Below, piece after piece: positions 41,133-49,508 of a DNA stretch of 64,000 bases. How positions within the stretch are numbered: the first letter of the stretch is position 1; each line of letters opens with the position of its first letter. The notes beneath the pieces were generated by a model that was not told the origin of the DNA, made no database searches, and saw only the letters and a list, made by a program, of their open reading frames with translations. The position numbers were made by a program, and so were the translations under genes. The DNA is from HKCCE3408 sp039191215 (GTDB lineage Bacteria > Pseudomonadota > Alphaproteobacteria > Rhodobacterales > Rhodobacteraceae): positions 1 to 64,000 of the forward strand of contig JBCCXT010000015.1 in assembly GCA_039191215.1 (NCBI GenBank), read 5' to 3'.

Positions 41133-43007
41133 GTGTTTCACGTGAAACACCAAGATGCGGATGTCCTCGTGATCGGCGGCGGCCATGCTGGCTGTGAGGC
41201 TGCCTACGCAGCCGCGCGCGCAGGCGCCAAGACCCTGCTACTCACGCTCAAACTGTCCGATATTGGTGTCATGTCGTGTAATCCAGCCATTGGCGGTTTG
41301 GGCAAGGGCCACCTTGTCCGAGAGATCGACGCGATGGGGGGTTTGATGGGCTTGGCTGCTGATCATTCAGGCATTCAGTTCCGCCTGTTAAATCGAAGAA
41401 AGGGGCCAGCGGTTCGTGGACCGAGAACTCAATCGGATCGTGTGCTTTACCGCCGCGCGGTGGCGGAGATCTTGGCCAGCCAAGGGAATTTGCGTGTCGT
41501 TGAGGGGGAGGCAGCTGCATTTTCAAGAGAAGGCGATGAGATTCGCGGCGTTCGATTGGCTAACGGCGCGGAGATCAACGCAAGCGCGGTGGTGCTGACA
41601 ACTGGCACGTTCCTCCGCGGCACCATTCACATCGGCATGCAAAGTCATGCGGGTGGTCGCATCGGCGATCCGGCATCCCACATGCTGGCAGATCAATTAA
41701 GAGAGATGGTTTCCGGAATTGGCCGATTAAAAACCGGAACCCCGCCAAGGCTGCGCAAAGACAGCATTGACTGGAACAAAACCGAGCTGCAACAAGCTGA
41801 TACAAACCCAGCCATGTTTTCCTATCTTTCTGATCGGCCCTGTGTTGAACAAATCGCTTGTGGCATCACCCACACGAATGAAAAAACACATGAAATCATA
41901 GGGAATAACCTTGCGCGCTCAGCCATGTACGGCGGAAAGATCCAGAGCGTCGGGCCAAGATATTGCCCCTCGATTGAAGATAAGGTCACACGCTTTCAGG
42001 ATAAAGCGAGTCATCAAATATTCTTGGAACCGGAAGGGCTTACCAGCGACTTGGTATATCCTAACGGCATCTCAACATCGCTGCCCACGGATGTGCAGGT
42101 TTCTTACGTGCGGTCGATTGCGGGTTTGGAGAACGCGGTCATCGCGCAACCAGGCTATGCGATTGAATATGATTTCGTTGATCCGCAGGTCTTGGACCAT
42201 GGATTGCGGCTCAAGGATGTACGAGGCCTTTTTTTGGCCGGTCAAATCAATGGCACGACAGGGTATGAGGAGGCAGCGGCTCAGGGCCTTATCGCAGGTT
42301 TGAATGCGGCATTTGCTGCCACGGGCAGGCAGGCGATCTCCTTGGCGCGTAACGAGGCCTATATTGGGGTTCTGATCGACGATTTGATCACGCGTGGCGT
42401 GTCTGAGCCGTACAGAATGTTTACCTCACGCGCTGAATTCAGGCTTTCGCTGCGGGCAGATAACGCCGACCAGCGTTTGACGCCAAAAGCTCAGGAGCTT
42501 GGACTTATAACTGAGGAACGCAGAGCCAAGTTTTCGGCAAAGATGGCTCTTTTGGAACAGGGGCACGCGCTCCTCAGGTCCAGCGACGCAACGCCAAGCG
42601 AGATTGCGGCGCACGGGATCGACATAAACCAGGACGGACGGCGACGGACGGCTGAGGCGTTATTATCATTCCCGAATATCGTTTTCGAGAAGCTGGAGCC
42701 AATTTGGCCCGCCTTGCAAGTGATTGATCCTGGAACGCGTGACCAGCTAACCATCGAAGCGCTATATGCCCACTACATCTGGCGGCAACAGAAAGATGTC
42801 GAAAGCCTCCAAAAGGATGAGCGGCTCGTGATACCCGATTGGGTGATTTACAGTGAAATTGGCGGCCTATCGGCTGAGCTTACGATAAAATTGGAGCGCG
42901 TCCGCCCCCCTTCCATCGGCCACGCAGCCCGGATCGACGGCATGACCCCAGCGGCTTTGACACTAATCCTTGCTCATTTGCGACGCGGCACGCGCGAATC
43001 GGCATGA
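41133..43007 (+). CDS. mnmG: tRNA uridine 5-carboxymethylaminomethyl modification enzyme MnmG (GidA)
   Basis: 624-aa FAD-dependent partner of MnmE. The dinucleotide motif I-G-G-G-H-A-G-C-E-A is near residues 15-24, and family motifs M-S-C-N-P-A-I-G-G and P-R-Y-C-P-S-I-E follow. I chose the GTG at 41133 (M-F-H-V-K-H): GGGAAG is 7 bases upstream; a GTG at 41142 and a TTG at 41118 are alternatives. The first codons are made of a parS site. Confidence 0.94.
   Translation: MFHVKHQDADVLVIGGGHAGCEAAYAAARAGAKTLLLTLKLSDIGVMSCNPAIGGLGKGHLVREIDAMGGLMGLAADHSGIQFRLLNRRKGPAVRGPRTQSDRVLYRRAVAEILASQGNLRVVEGEAAAFSREGDEIRGVRLANGAEINASAVVLTTGTFLRGTIHIGMQSHAGGRIGDPASHMLADQLREMVSGIGRLKTGTPPRLRKDSIDWNKTELQQADTNPAMFSYLSDRPCVEQIACGITHTNEKTHEIIGNNLARSAMYGGKIQSVGPRYCPSIEDKVTRFQDKASHQIFLEPEGLTSDLVYPNGISTSLPTDVQVSYVRSIAGLENAVIAQPGYAIEYDFVDPQVLDHGLRLKDVRGLFLAGQINGTTGYEEAAAQGLIAGLNAAFAATGRQAISLARNEAYIGVLIDDLITRGVSEPYRMFTSRAEFRLSLRADNADQRLTPKAQELGLITEERRAKFSAKMALLEQGHALLRSSDATPSEIAAHGIDINQDGRRRTAEALLSFPNIVFEKLEPIWPALQVIDPGTRDQLTIEALYAHYIWRQQKDVESLQKDERLVIPDWVIYSEIGGLSAELTIKLERVRPPSIGHAARIDGMTPAALTLILAHLRRGTRESA
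41134..41149. promoter_or_regulatory. parS centromere site 1
   Basis: TGTTTCACGTGAAACA, an exact match to the universal 16-bp chromosomal parS, encoding the F-H-V-K-H start of MnmG. ParB binds it and ParA moves the origin region. It lies 2.5 kb from parA. Confidence 0.95.
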
Positions 43008-43630
43008 ACGAAGCTGATGCCCGCGCTTGGGTGAGTCAGCGTGTTTCACGTGAAACACTAGATCGATTTGAGCTTTTCGCCCAAGTTTTGCGTAAATGGC
43101 AGAGGTCGATCAATCTTGTGTCTGGCTCAACGCTTCCCACGATCTACGCGAGACATATCGCTGACAGTTTGCAGATATTTGAAGAAAAACCATATGAATC
43201 AGGATATTGGGTGGATTTTGGCAGCGGTGCAGGGCTGCCCGGACTGATTTGTGCCGCAGCAGCGCGCGGTCATGCGCCCGGGCTCAGCTTCACGCTCATT
43301 GAAAGCGACCAGCGCAAGTCAAGCTTTCTGCGCGAGGCCTCACGGATCATGGATACGCCGGTCACAATCCTCACGCAGCGCATTGAAGCAACAGCGCCGC
43401 AAAACGCGCGCATCATTTCAGCAAGGGCGCTCGCCTCGCTTGATACGCTGTGTGAATTGAGCCATCGCCATCTTGCGCCTGACGGCGAAATGCTGTTTCT
43501 GAAGGGTGAGCACCACGCCGCAGAACAAATCGCTGCTGACAGAAATTGGCAGATGAAGCGACGGATCATTCCAAGTAAAACAGATCCAAGAGCCGCGATT
43601 TATCGAATAGGAGCACTTGCCCGTGTCTAG
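43004..43630 (+). CDS. rsmG: 16S rRNA (guanine527-N7)-methyltransferase RsmG (GidB)
   Basis: 208 aa SAM-dependent methyltransferase. The SAM motif V-D-F-G-S-G-A-G-L-P-G is near residues 69-79. The start overlaps the mnmG stop (ATGA). The N-terminal V-S-R-E-T-L-D-R-F segment is encoded by the second parS site, an arrangement common in alphaproteobacteria. The 3' end overlaps parA by 8 bases. Confidence 0.96.
   Translation: MNEADARAWVSQRVSRETLDRFELFAQVLRKWQRSINLVSGSTLPTIYARHIADSLQIFEEKPYESGYWVDFGSGAGLPGLICAAAARGHAPGLSFTLIESDQRKSSFLREASRIMDTPVTILTQRIEATAPQNARIISARALASLDTLCELSHRHLAPDGEMLFLKGEHHAAEQIAADRNWQMKRRIIPSKTDPRAAIYRIGALARV
43042..43057. promoter_or_regulatory. parS centromere site 2
   Basis: A second exact TGTTTCACGTGAAACA, inside rsmG and read there as R-V-S-R-E-T. 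The two sites are 1.9 kb apart and both flank the mnmG-rsmG junction. Confidence 0.95.
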
Positions 43631-44414
43631 CAACAGCCGCGTCAGGATCCTTGCCATCGCTAACCAAAAAGGCGGGGTTGGCAAGACGACAACGGCTATA
43701 AATCTGGGCGCAGCGCTTGCGGAAGCTGGCAGTACCGTCCTGATCGTCGATCTTGATCCGCAGGGCAATGCATCGACGGGGCTTGGCATAGAGACGTCGA
43801 ATCGCCAGCTCACCACCTATGATCTGCTGCTTGACGACCAACCATTGGCGGCCGTGACCGTTCCTACCAGCATTGACCGGCTGTCAATCGCCCCGGCCAC
43901 GACCGATCTCAGCTCGGCTGATATCGAGCTGGTTGGCCATGAAAATCGCGTCTTTCTGCTCCGTGATGCCCTTTTGCTCGACGGGCTGTCAGCTTATGAT
44001 TACGTGCTGATCGACTGCCCGCCATCGCTGAATCTGCTCACGGTGAATGCGATGGCCTCCGCAGATGCGATGGTCGTCCCCCTACAGGCTGAGTTTTTCG
44101 CGCTAGAAGGCCTCAGCCAATTGATGCAGACCGTCAGACAGGTCCGCGAAACCGCGAATCCAAGCCTAAGGATCGAAGGTGTTGTGTTGACAATGTATGA
44201 CACACGCAACAATTTGTGCCATCAGGTCGAAAAAGATGCGCGCGATAATCTTGGGTCGCTGGTCTTCCAGACGCGCATTCCACGCAATGTCCGGCTGAGC
44301 GAAGCGCCGTCTTACGCCATCCCGATCCTGCAATATGATACGGCAAGCCGGGGCAGCCATGCCTATCGCGAACTTGCGCGTGAAATGCTCGAACGGCAGT
44401 TGGCACACGCCTGA
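43623..44414 (+). CDS. parA: Chromosome partitioning ATPase ParA
   Basis: 263-aa Walker-type ATPase. The deviant Walker A motif K-G-G-V-G-K-T-T-T is near residues 16-24, and D-L-D-P-Q-G-N-A is near 42. Start: the GTG at 43623 has AGGAG 9 bases upstream; a TTG at 43617 is only 3 bases from it. It works with ParB and the parS sites just upstream to segregate the origin region. Confidence 0.95.
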   Translation: MSSNSRVRILAIANQKGGVGKTTTAINLGAALAEAGSTVLIVDLDPQGNASTGLGIETSNRQLTTYDLLLDDQPLAAVTVPTSIDRLSIAPATTDLSSADIELVGHENRVFLLRDALLLDGLSAYDYVLIDCPPSLNLLTVNAMASADAMVVPLQAEFFALEGLSQLMQTVRQVRETANPSLRIEGVVLTMYDTRNNLCHQVEKDARDNLGSLVFQTRIPRNVRLSEAPSYAIPILQYDTASRGSHAYRELAREMLERQLAHA

Positions 44415-44424
44415 GGGAACCAAA

Positions 44425-45318
44425 ATGTCCGGCAAGCGAGACAAAAGGGGTTTGGGCCGGGGATTGTCGGCTCTGATGGCTGACATCCAACCCGAAGCGG
44501 TGGCCGCGGCAGAGGCAAATGCCCGGTCGCGTGCAGATCGCGTTGTGCCGATCGAACAGGTACGCCCGAACCCCGAACAGCCGCGCCGGCATTTTTCTTC
44601 GCAAGCACTCGAAGATCTGACCAATTCGATCCGGGAAAAAGGGATCATCCAACCGCTGATCGTCCGGCCGGACCCAACAGCGCCGGAGCAATTCCAAATT
44701 GTCGCGGGGGAACGCCGTTGGCGCGCTGCCCAGGCTGTTCCTTTGCATGAAATTCCTGTTCTTGTGCGGGATTTCAACGACACCGAAGTCCTCGAAATTG
44801 CCATCATCGAAAACATTCAGCGCGCTGACCTGAACGCCGTCGAAGAGGCGTCCGGCTATCGCCAGCTGATGGAACGCTTCGGCCACACGCAAGACAAGCT
44901 GGCACAAGCCCTAGGGAAGAGCCGCAGCTACATCGCCAATATGTTGCGTCTTTTGAATCTTCCCGAGCCGGTGCTGGAGATGCTGATAAACGGTCAGCTT
45001 TCCGCCGGGCACGCACGTGCTTTGATCACCGCGGGTGACCCAACCCAACTGGCGCGTCAGGTTCTCGCAAACGGGCTGTCGGTTCGCGAGACCGAAAAAC
45101 TCGCATCCGCAGATCGCGCGCCGAAAGCGCCAAGAGGCAGGGGTACAAAACGCGCCACCAAAGACGCCGACACGGCAGAGCTTGAACGCTCGCTTTCCGC
45201 CACGCTTAAAATGCCGGTGAGCGTCGATTATGACGCAGGCTCTGGCACGGGCCGTGTCTCGATCCGGTACAAAGACCTGCAAGAGCTTGATGATCTTGTA
45301 CGTCTTCTGGGCGGATAA
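44425..45318 (+). CDS. parB: Chromosome partitioning protein ParB
   Basis: 297-aa parS-binding CTPase. The N-terminal R-G-L-G-R-G-L-S-A-L motif, the CTP-binding G-E-R-R-W-R-A-A motif and E-N-I-Q-R-A-D-L-N-A are present, with a helix-turn-helix around L-A-Q-A-L-G-K-S-R-S. The ATG at 44425 is preceded by GAGGGAA 5 bases upstream; it starts 10 bases after parA. hemW converges with a 1-base gap. Confidence 0.96.
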   Translation: MSGKRDKRGLGRGLSALMADIQPEAVAAAEANARSRADRVVPIEQVRPNPEQPRRHFSSQALEDLTNSIREKGIIQPLIVRPDPTAPEQFQIVAGERRWRAAQAVPLHEIPVLVRDFNDTEVLEIAIIENIQRADLNAVEEASGYRQLMERFGHTQDKLAQALGKSRSYIANMLRLLNLPEPVLEMLINGQLSAGHARALITAGDPTQLARQVLANGLSVRETEKLASADRAPKAPRGRGTKRATKDADTAELERSLSATLKMPVSVDYDAGSGTGRVSIRYKDLQELDDLVRLLGG

Positions 45319-45319
45319 A

Positions 45320-46456
45320 TCAGACCAAAAGTGCTGCCAAGATGGCGTTTAAAACCGGCCGACCACGCGGTGTGGTACCAATACGGCCACCGTCACGCCA
45401 GACGAATCCATCCGATGTCAATTCATCTAACTTATTGATATTAAGAGCTTCTACCGCGCGATCGAGCTCGCAGCCCTCAGCTAAGCGCAAGCTCATCATG
45501 ACATATTCCACGGCGCGGTCTGCCGCACTCAACGGATCATAGACCGCATCGCCCGACCCCTGTTGCTCAACAGCCGACAACCAGGCTTCAGGCATCATAT
45601 GGCCTGCGGTCGCAACCCATGCTCCATCGCGATGCAACCGGCCATGCGCACCAGGTCCGATCCCCAGATACGATCCGCCGCGCCAATAGGTCAGGTTATG
45701 ACGAGATTCCGCGCCGGGTCGGGCATGGTTGGATACCTCATAGGCCGCTAGGCCCACCTCGTTCATCTGATCCTGCGTCGCTTCAAAAAGATCTGCGGCC
45801 AAATCTTCGGCAGGTAAGCCCGCCAATCGGCCCCTTTCAAGCCGCGACGCAAACGCCGTGCCATCCTCAATCGTCAACTGGTAAAGCGACAGATGATCAA
45901 GGCCCAAATCGACCGCCTCCGCCAGCTCCGCCTGCCAATCCGCCAGGCTTTGATCCTGCCGCGCGTAGATTAGGTCTGCGCTGACTGCGTTGAAAACCCG
46001 GCCCGCCGTTTCAACCGCTTTGCGCGCCTCCGCGGCGGAGTGCAACCGGCCCAAAGCGCGCAAATGTTCGTCCCTAAGGGATTGAACGCCAACAGAAACA
46101 CGTGAAACGCCCGCATCTCGGTAGCCCTCGAACCGCGCCGCTTCGACCGAGGTCGGATTTGCCTCCAAAGTCACCTCATAATCATTTGCAACCGGCCAGG
46201 TTTTGCGGATCTCGGCCAAAATGTGATCAACCAAGTCTGGCGGCATCAAGGACGGTGTCCCGCCGCCAAAAAAAACGCTGGTGATCCGCGCCTCGCCGAT
46301 GTCTTTATGAAAGCGGGAGATCTCGGACGCGAATGCCCGCGCCCAACGATTGTAATCGACCGACCGCGCCACATGGCTGTTGAAATCGCAATAGGGGCAT
46401 TTGGCCTGGCAAAACGGCCAATGCACATAGACGGCCAGATCAGGTAGCAAGGGCAT
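45320..46456 (-). CDS. hemW: HemW-like radical SAM protein
   Basis: 378 aa. The radical-SAM cluster motif C-Q-A-K-C-P-Y-C (C-x3-C-x2-C) is near residue 16, followed by F-G-G-G-T-P-S-L. HemW was long labelled coproporphyrinogen III oxidase HemN, but HemW proteins lack that activity and carry heme. The residues after the third cysteine (D-F-N) match HemW. The start at 46456 (M-P-L-L) has a GAGG directly before it; a TTG at 46450 is possible. Confidence 0.9.
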   Translation of the reverse strand: MPLLPDLAVYVHWPFCQAKCPYCDFNSHVARSVDYNRWARAFASEISRFHKDIGEARITSVFFGGGTPSLMPPDLVDHILAEIRKTWPVANDYEVTLEANPTSVEAARFEGYRDAGVSRVSVGVQSLRDEHLRALGRLHSAAEARKAVETAGRVFNAVSADLIYARQDQSLADWQAELAEAVDLGLDHLSLYQLTIEDGTAFASRLERGRLAGLPAEDLAADLFEATQDQMNEVGLAAYEVSNHARPGAESRHNLTYWRGGSYLGIGPGAHGRLHRDGAWVATAGHMMPEAWLSAVEQQGSGDAVYDPLSAADRAVEYVMMSLRLAEGCELDRAVEALNINKLDELTSDGFVWRDGGRIGTTPRGRPVLNAILAALLV

Positions 46457-47048
46457 CCTCAAGAAGCGCAACCGCTCGCGCACGGTGGCTGATCTTGTTC
46501 TTTTCCCACCGATCCATCTCGCCAAAGGTCTGTGTGCGGCCTTCCGGCACAAAAATCGGGTCATAGCCGTGACCCTGCGCACCTCGCATCGGCCAAACGA
46601 CCTGGCCCGGCATCACGCCGGGAAACACCTCATCATGTCCGTCGGGCCAAGCCAGCACCAAAGTGCAGCAAAACCGCGCCGTCCAGGGCTCCGGCACGCC
46701 GGAGGCGCAAAGCGCGTCATGGCTGCGCGTCATGGCCAGCACAAAGTCGCGTCCGTTTGGTGTCTCGGCCCAATCAGCGGTATAGACGCCGGGCGCGCCG
46801 TCAAGCGCATCGATCATAATCCCGCTTTCATCGGCCAGCGCAGGTAGGTCGGTCGCTTTTGCCGCGGCATGCGCCTTGATGCGGGCGTTTTCGACAAAAG
46901 TCGTGCCCGTCTCTGGCGGTTCAGGCAGTCCAAAATCCGCAGCACTGCGCAATGTGATCCCGTGGCGGTCCAGCAACGCGCGCATTTCTTCGATTTTGCC
47001 CTGGTTGTGAGAGGCCAAGACCAATTCCGGCCCCGCAAAACGGCGCAT
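46440..47048 (-). CDS. rdgB: dITP/XTP pyrophosphatase RdgB
   Basis: 202 aa, removes inosine and xanthosine triphosphates from the nucleotide pool. N-terminal L-A-S-H-N-Q-G-K-I-E-E and A-L-A-D-E-S-G-I motifs are diagnostic, and the C-terminal S-H-R-A-R-A is conserved. It overlaps hemW by 17 bases and shares one base with rph. Confidence 0.95.
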   Translation of the reverse strand: MRRFAGPELVLASHNQGKIEEMRALLDRHGITLRSAADFGLPEPPETGTTFVENARIKAHAAAKATDLPALADESGIMIDALDGAPGVYTADWAETPNGRDFVLAMTRSHDALCASGVPEPWTARFCCTLVLAWPDGHDEVFPGVMPGQVVWPMRGAQGHGYDPIFVPEGRTQTFGEMDRWEKNKISHRARAVALLEDALAT

Positions 47049-47761
47049 CAGCCAACAGCCTCCTTTTGCGCGGCGACAAGCTGAGCGACACCGGCTTCGG
47101 CCAGGCCAAGCAGTGTCTCCAGCTCCTCGCGGGAAAAGGTCGCGCCTTCGGCTGATGCCTGCAATTCGATCATCCGGCCGGCACCTGTCATCACAAAATT
47201 ACCATCCGTGCCCGCTTCGCTGTCTTCTGCGTAGTCAAGATCGAGGACAGGCTGCCCGGCATAAATGCCGCAGGATACGGCGGCCACGTGATCGGTGATC
47301 GGATCGGTGACGATATCGCCCGCCGCGATCAGCTTTTGCACCGCAAGTTTAAGCGCAACCCAACCGCCCGTGATCGCGGCACAGCGCGTCCCGCCATCGG
47401 CTTGGATGACATCACAATCGACAGTGATCTGGCGCTCTCCCAACGCGACGCGATCAATACCGGCCCGCAAAGATCGGCCAATAAGACGCTGAATTTCCTG
47501 CGTTCTTCCAGATTGCTTGCCCGCGGCGGCTTCCCTTCGCATGCGCGTATGGGTCGCGCGCGGCAGCATGCCGTATTCTGCCGTAACCCAGCCAAGCCCG
47601 GAATTTTTCAGAAACGGCGGCACCCGCTCTTCCAAGCTTGCCGTGCAAAGCACATGCGTGCCGCCATTGCGGATCATGCAGGATCCTTCGGCATGTTCCG
47701 TGACGCCCGTTTCAATGCTAATCGAGCGCATCTGGTTTAGTTCCCGTCCCGATGGGCGCAT
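47048..47761 (-). CDS. rph: Ribonuclease PH
   Basis: 237-aa phosphorolytic exoribonuclease that trims tRNA 3' ends. It begins M-R-P-S-G-R-E-L-N-Q-M-R and has V-T-A-E-Y-G-M-L-P-R-A-T and R-S-L-R-A-G-I-D motifs. The ATG at 47761 has AGGAG 7 bases upstream. It diverges from hrcA. Confidence 0.96.
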   Translation of the reverse strand: MRPSGRELNQMRSISIETGVTEHAEGSCMIRNGGTHVLCTASLEERVPPFLKNSGLGWVTAEYGMLPRATHTRMRREAAAGKQSGRTQEIQRLIGRSLRAGIDRVALGERQITVDCDVIQADGGTRCAAITGGWVALKLAVQKLIAAGDIVTDPITDHVAAVSCGIYAGQPVLDLDYAEDSEAGTDGNFVMTGAGRMIELQASAEGATFSREELETLLGLAEAGVAQLVAAQKEAVG

Positions 47762-47813
47762 GTGCCAACTCCTGCTAGTCAGGTTCCGCGTCACCGATAG
47801 TCCGACGATGCAA

Positions 47814-47843
47814 TTGACCGCAAGGGCCTGGCGTTCCTAAATG
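47814..47843 (+). promoter_or_regulatory. Possible promoter of hrcA-grpE
   Basis: TTGACC, 18 bases, TAAATG; the -10 is only 4 bases before the first hrcA ATG. No CIRCE inverted repeat is seen here. If real, the transcript would be nearly leaderless. Confidence 0.35.
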
Positions 47844-47847
47844 TAGA

Positions 47848-48918
47848 ATGGACATGTCAGAACACGCCAACATCATCGACGAACTCAACGAGCGCTCGCG
47901 CGAAGTGTTCCGCCGTGTGGTCGAGGGCTATCTCAATACGGGTGAGCCGGTCGGCTCGCGCACACTGACCCGGAGCATGGCTGAAAAGGTCTCTGCGGCC
48001 ACTGTACGAAACGTCATGCAAGACCTTGAGTTTCTGGGACTTCTCGACAGCCCACATGTCTCGGCAGGCCGTGTGCCGACGCAACTTGGTTTGCGCATGT
48101 TCGTCGACGGCCTACTTGAAATGCGCGATCTCACGGATGATGATCGGGCCAAGATCGACGAGACGATGGGTTCAAATGCAACCGATTTGTCGTCTGCACT
48201 TGATCGGGTCGGTTCAGCGCTGTCCGGGTTGACCCAAGGCGCCTCGCTGGTTTTGGCCCCGAAACACGAAGCACCAATCAAGCACATCGAATTTGTCGCG
48301 CTGACCGATGACCAGGCGCTTGTGGTGCTAGTCTTTGCCGATGGCCATGTTGAAAACCGCCTGTTTCACCCACCACCGGGGCAGACGCCATCTTCCCTGC
48401 GTGAAGCGGCCAATTTCCTCAATGCTTTAGCCCAAGGCAAGACAATCAGCGATTTGCGCTGCACAATTGCGCGCGAGATCACCGAACGGCGCCGCGAGAT
48501 CGACATCCTCGCTCAAGGATTGATCGAAAGCGGCATGGCGGTTTGGGAAAATGAAACCGCAAGCGTTGGCCGATTGATCGTGCGGGGCCGGTCTAACCTG
48601 CTCGATGATACGCCTGAGACGGACGATCTCGACCGTATCCGCATGCTATTTGATGATTTGGAGCGTAAACGCGATATCGAAAGTTTTCTCGAACTGACCG
48701 AAGATGCCGATGGCGTGCGCATATTCATAGGCTCTGAAAACAAGTTATTTTCACTTTCGGGTTCCTCTCTGGTCGTCTCTCCTTATATGAACTCAGATCG
48801 GAAGATTCTTGGTGCGATCGGGGTCATTGGGCCGACTCGTCTCAACTATGGCCGGATCGTTCCGATTGTGGATTACACCGCGCAGATGGTCGGCAGATTG
48901 ATGTCTGACCGGGGCTGA
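47848..48918 (+). CDS. hrcA: Heat-inducible transcriptional repressor HrcA
   Basis: 356 aa. The N-terminal winged-helix DNA-binding domain (about 1-80, with E-P-V-G-S-R-T-L and S-A-A-T-V-R-N-V-M) is followed by a GAF-like core with V-G-V-I-G-P-T-R-L-N-Y near the C-terminus. HrcA represses groESL-type operons through CIRCE. Two ATGs (47848 and 47854) are possible and neither has a clear ribosome site. It is followed by grpE after 26 bases. Confidence 0.95.
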   Translation: MDMSEHANIIDELNERSREVFRRVVEGYLNTGEPVGSRTLTRSMAEKVSAATVRNVMQDLEFLGLLDSPHVSAGRVPTQLGLRMFVDGLLEMRDLTDDDRAKIDETMGSNATDLSSALDRVGSALSGLTQGASLVLAPKHEAPIKHIEFVALTDDQALVVLVFADGHVENRLFHPPPGQTPSSLREAANFLNALAQGKTISDLRCTIAREITERRREIDILAQGLIESGMAVWENETASVGRLIVRGRSNLLDDTPETDDLDRIRMLFDDLERKRDIESFLELTEDADGVRIFIGSENKLFSLSGSSLVVSPYMNSDRKILGAIGVIGPTRLNYGRIVPIVDYTAQMVGRLMSDRG

Positions 48919-48944
48919 CGGGGCTAGAAGGACCAGAGGACCAA

Positions 48945-49508
48945 ATGGGCGAGCCGAAAGACGACGGGTTTTTGGACGACATTGAAGCGCTTGAAGCCGA
49001 AATAGAAGCGGCAGAGGCGGCTGAGCCAAGCATCGAGGAGGAAGAACTCGATGCGCTCCGGGCGGAACGCGATGAGTTGAAAGACAGGCTCCTTCGCGTT
49101 CTGGCGGAATCGGAAAATGTCCGAAAACGGGCTGAACGTGACCGCCGCGAGGCTGAACAATATGGCGGCTCGAAACTCGTGCGCGATCTGCTGCCCGTCT
49201 ACGACAACCTTCGCCGCGCGCTGGATGCGGCAGGTGAGGAGAGCCGTGCCGCGGCGGGCCCGGTCATCGAAGGGGTCGAGCTGACATTGCGCGAATTGAT
49301 CAATGTCTTTGGAAAACATGGGGTTACACCCATCGCGCCAGAGGTTGGCGACAAATTTAACCCCACCAATCACCAGGCGATGTTTGAGGCCCCGCTTCCC
49401 GATACAAAAGCCGGTGACATTATCCAAGTCATGGCCGAAGGCTTTATGCTGCACGATAGGTTGCTGCGCCCGGCACAAGTTGGCGTGTCCTCGACCCCGG
49501 CGAGCTAA
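48945..49508 (+). CDS. grpE: Nucleotide exchange factor GrpE
   Basis: 187 aa co-chaperone of DnaK. An acidic N-terminus (E-A-L-E-A-E-I-E-A-A-E-A-A-E) leads into the long dimerising coiled coil (R-L-L-R-V-L-A-E-S-E-N-V-R-K-R), then a beta domain with P-T-N-H-Q-A-M-F-E. It ends T-P-A-S with its stop shared 4 bases with convergent mutS. Confidence 0.95.
   Translation: MGEPKDDGFLDDIEALEAEIEAAEAAEPSIEEEELDALRAERDELKDRLLRVLAESENVRKRAERDRREAEQYGGSKLVRDLLPVYDNLRRALDAAGEESRAAAGPVIEGVELTLRELINVFGKHGVTPIAPEVGDKFNPTNHQAMFEAPLPDTKAGDIIQVMAEGFMLHDRLLRPAQVGVSSTPAS

Noticed and set aside
47762..47847. CIRCE operator expected upstream of hrcA
   Set aside because: No TTAGCACTC-N9-GAGTGCTAA repeat or near match was found.
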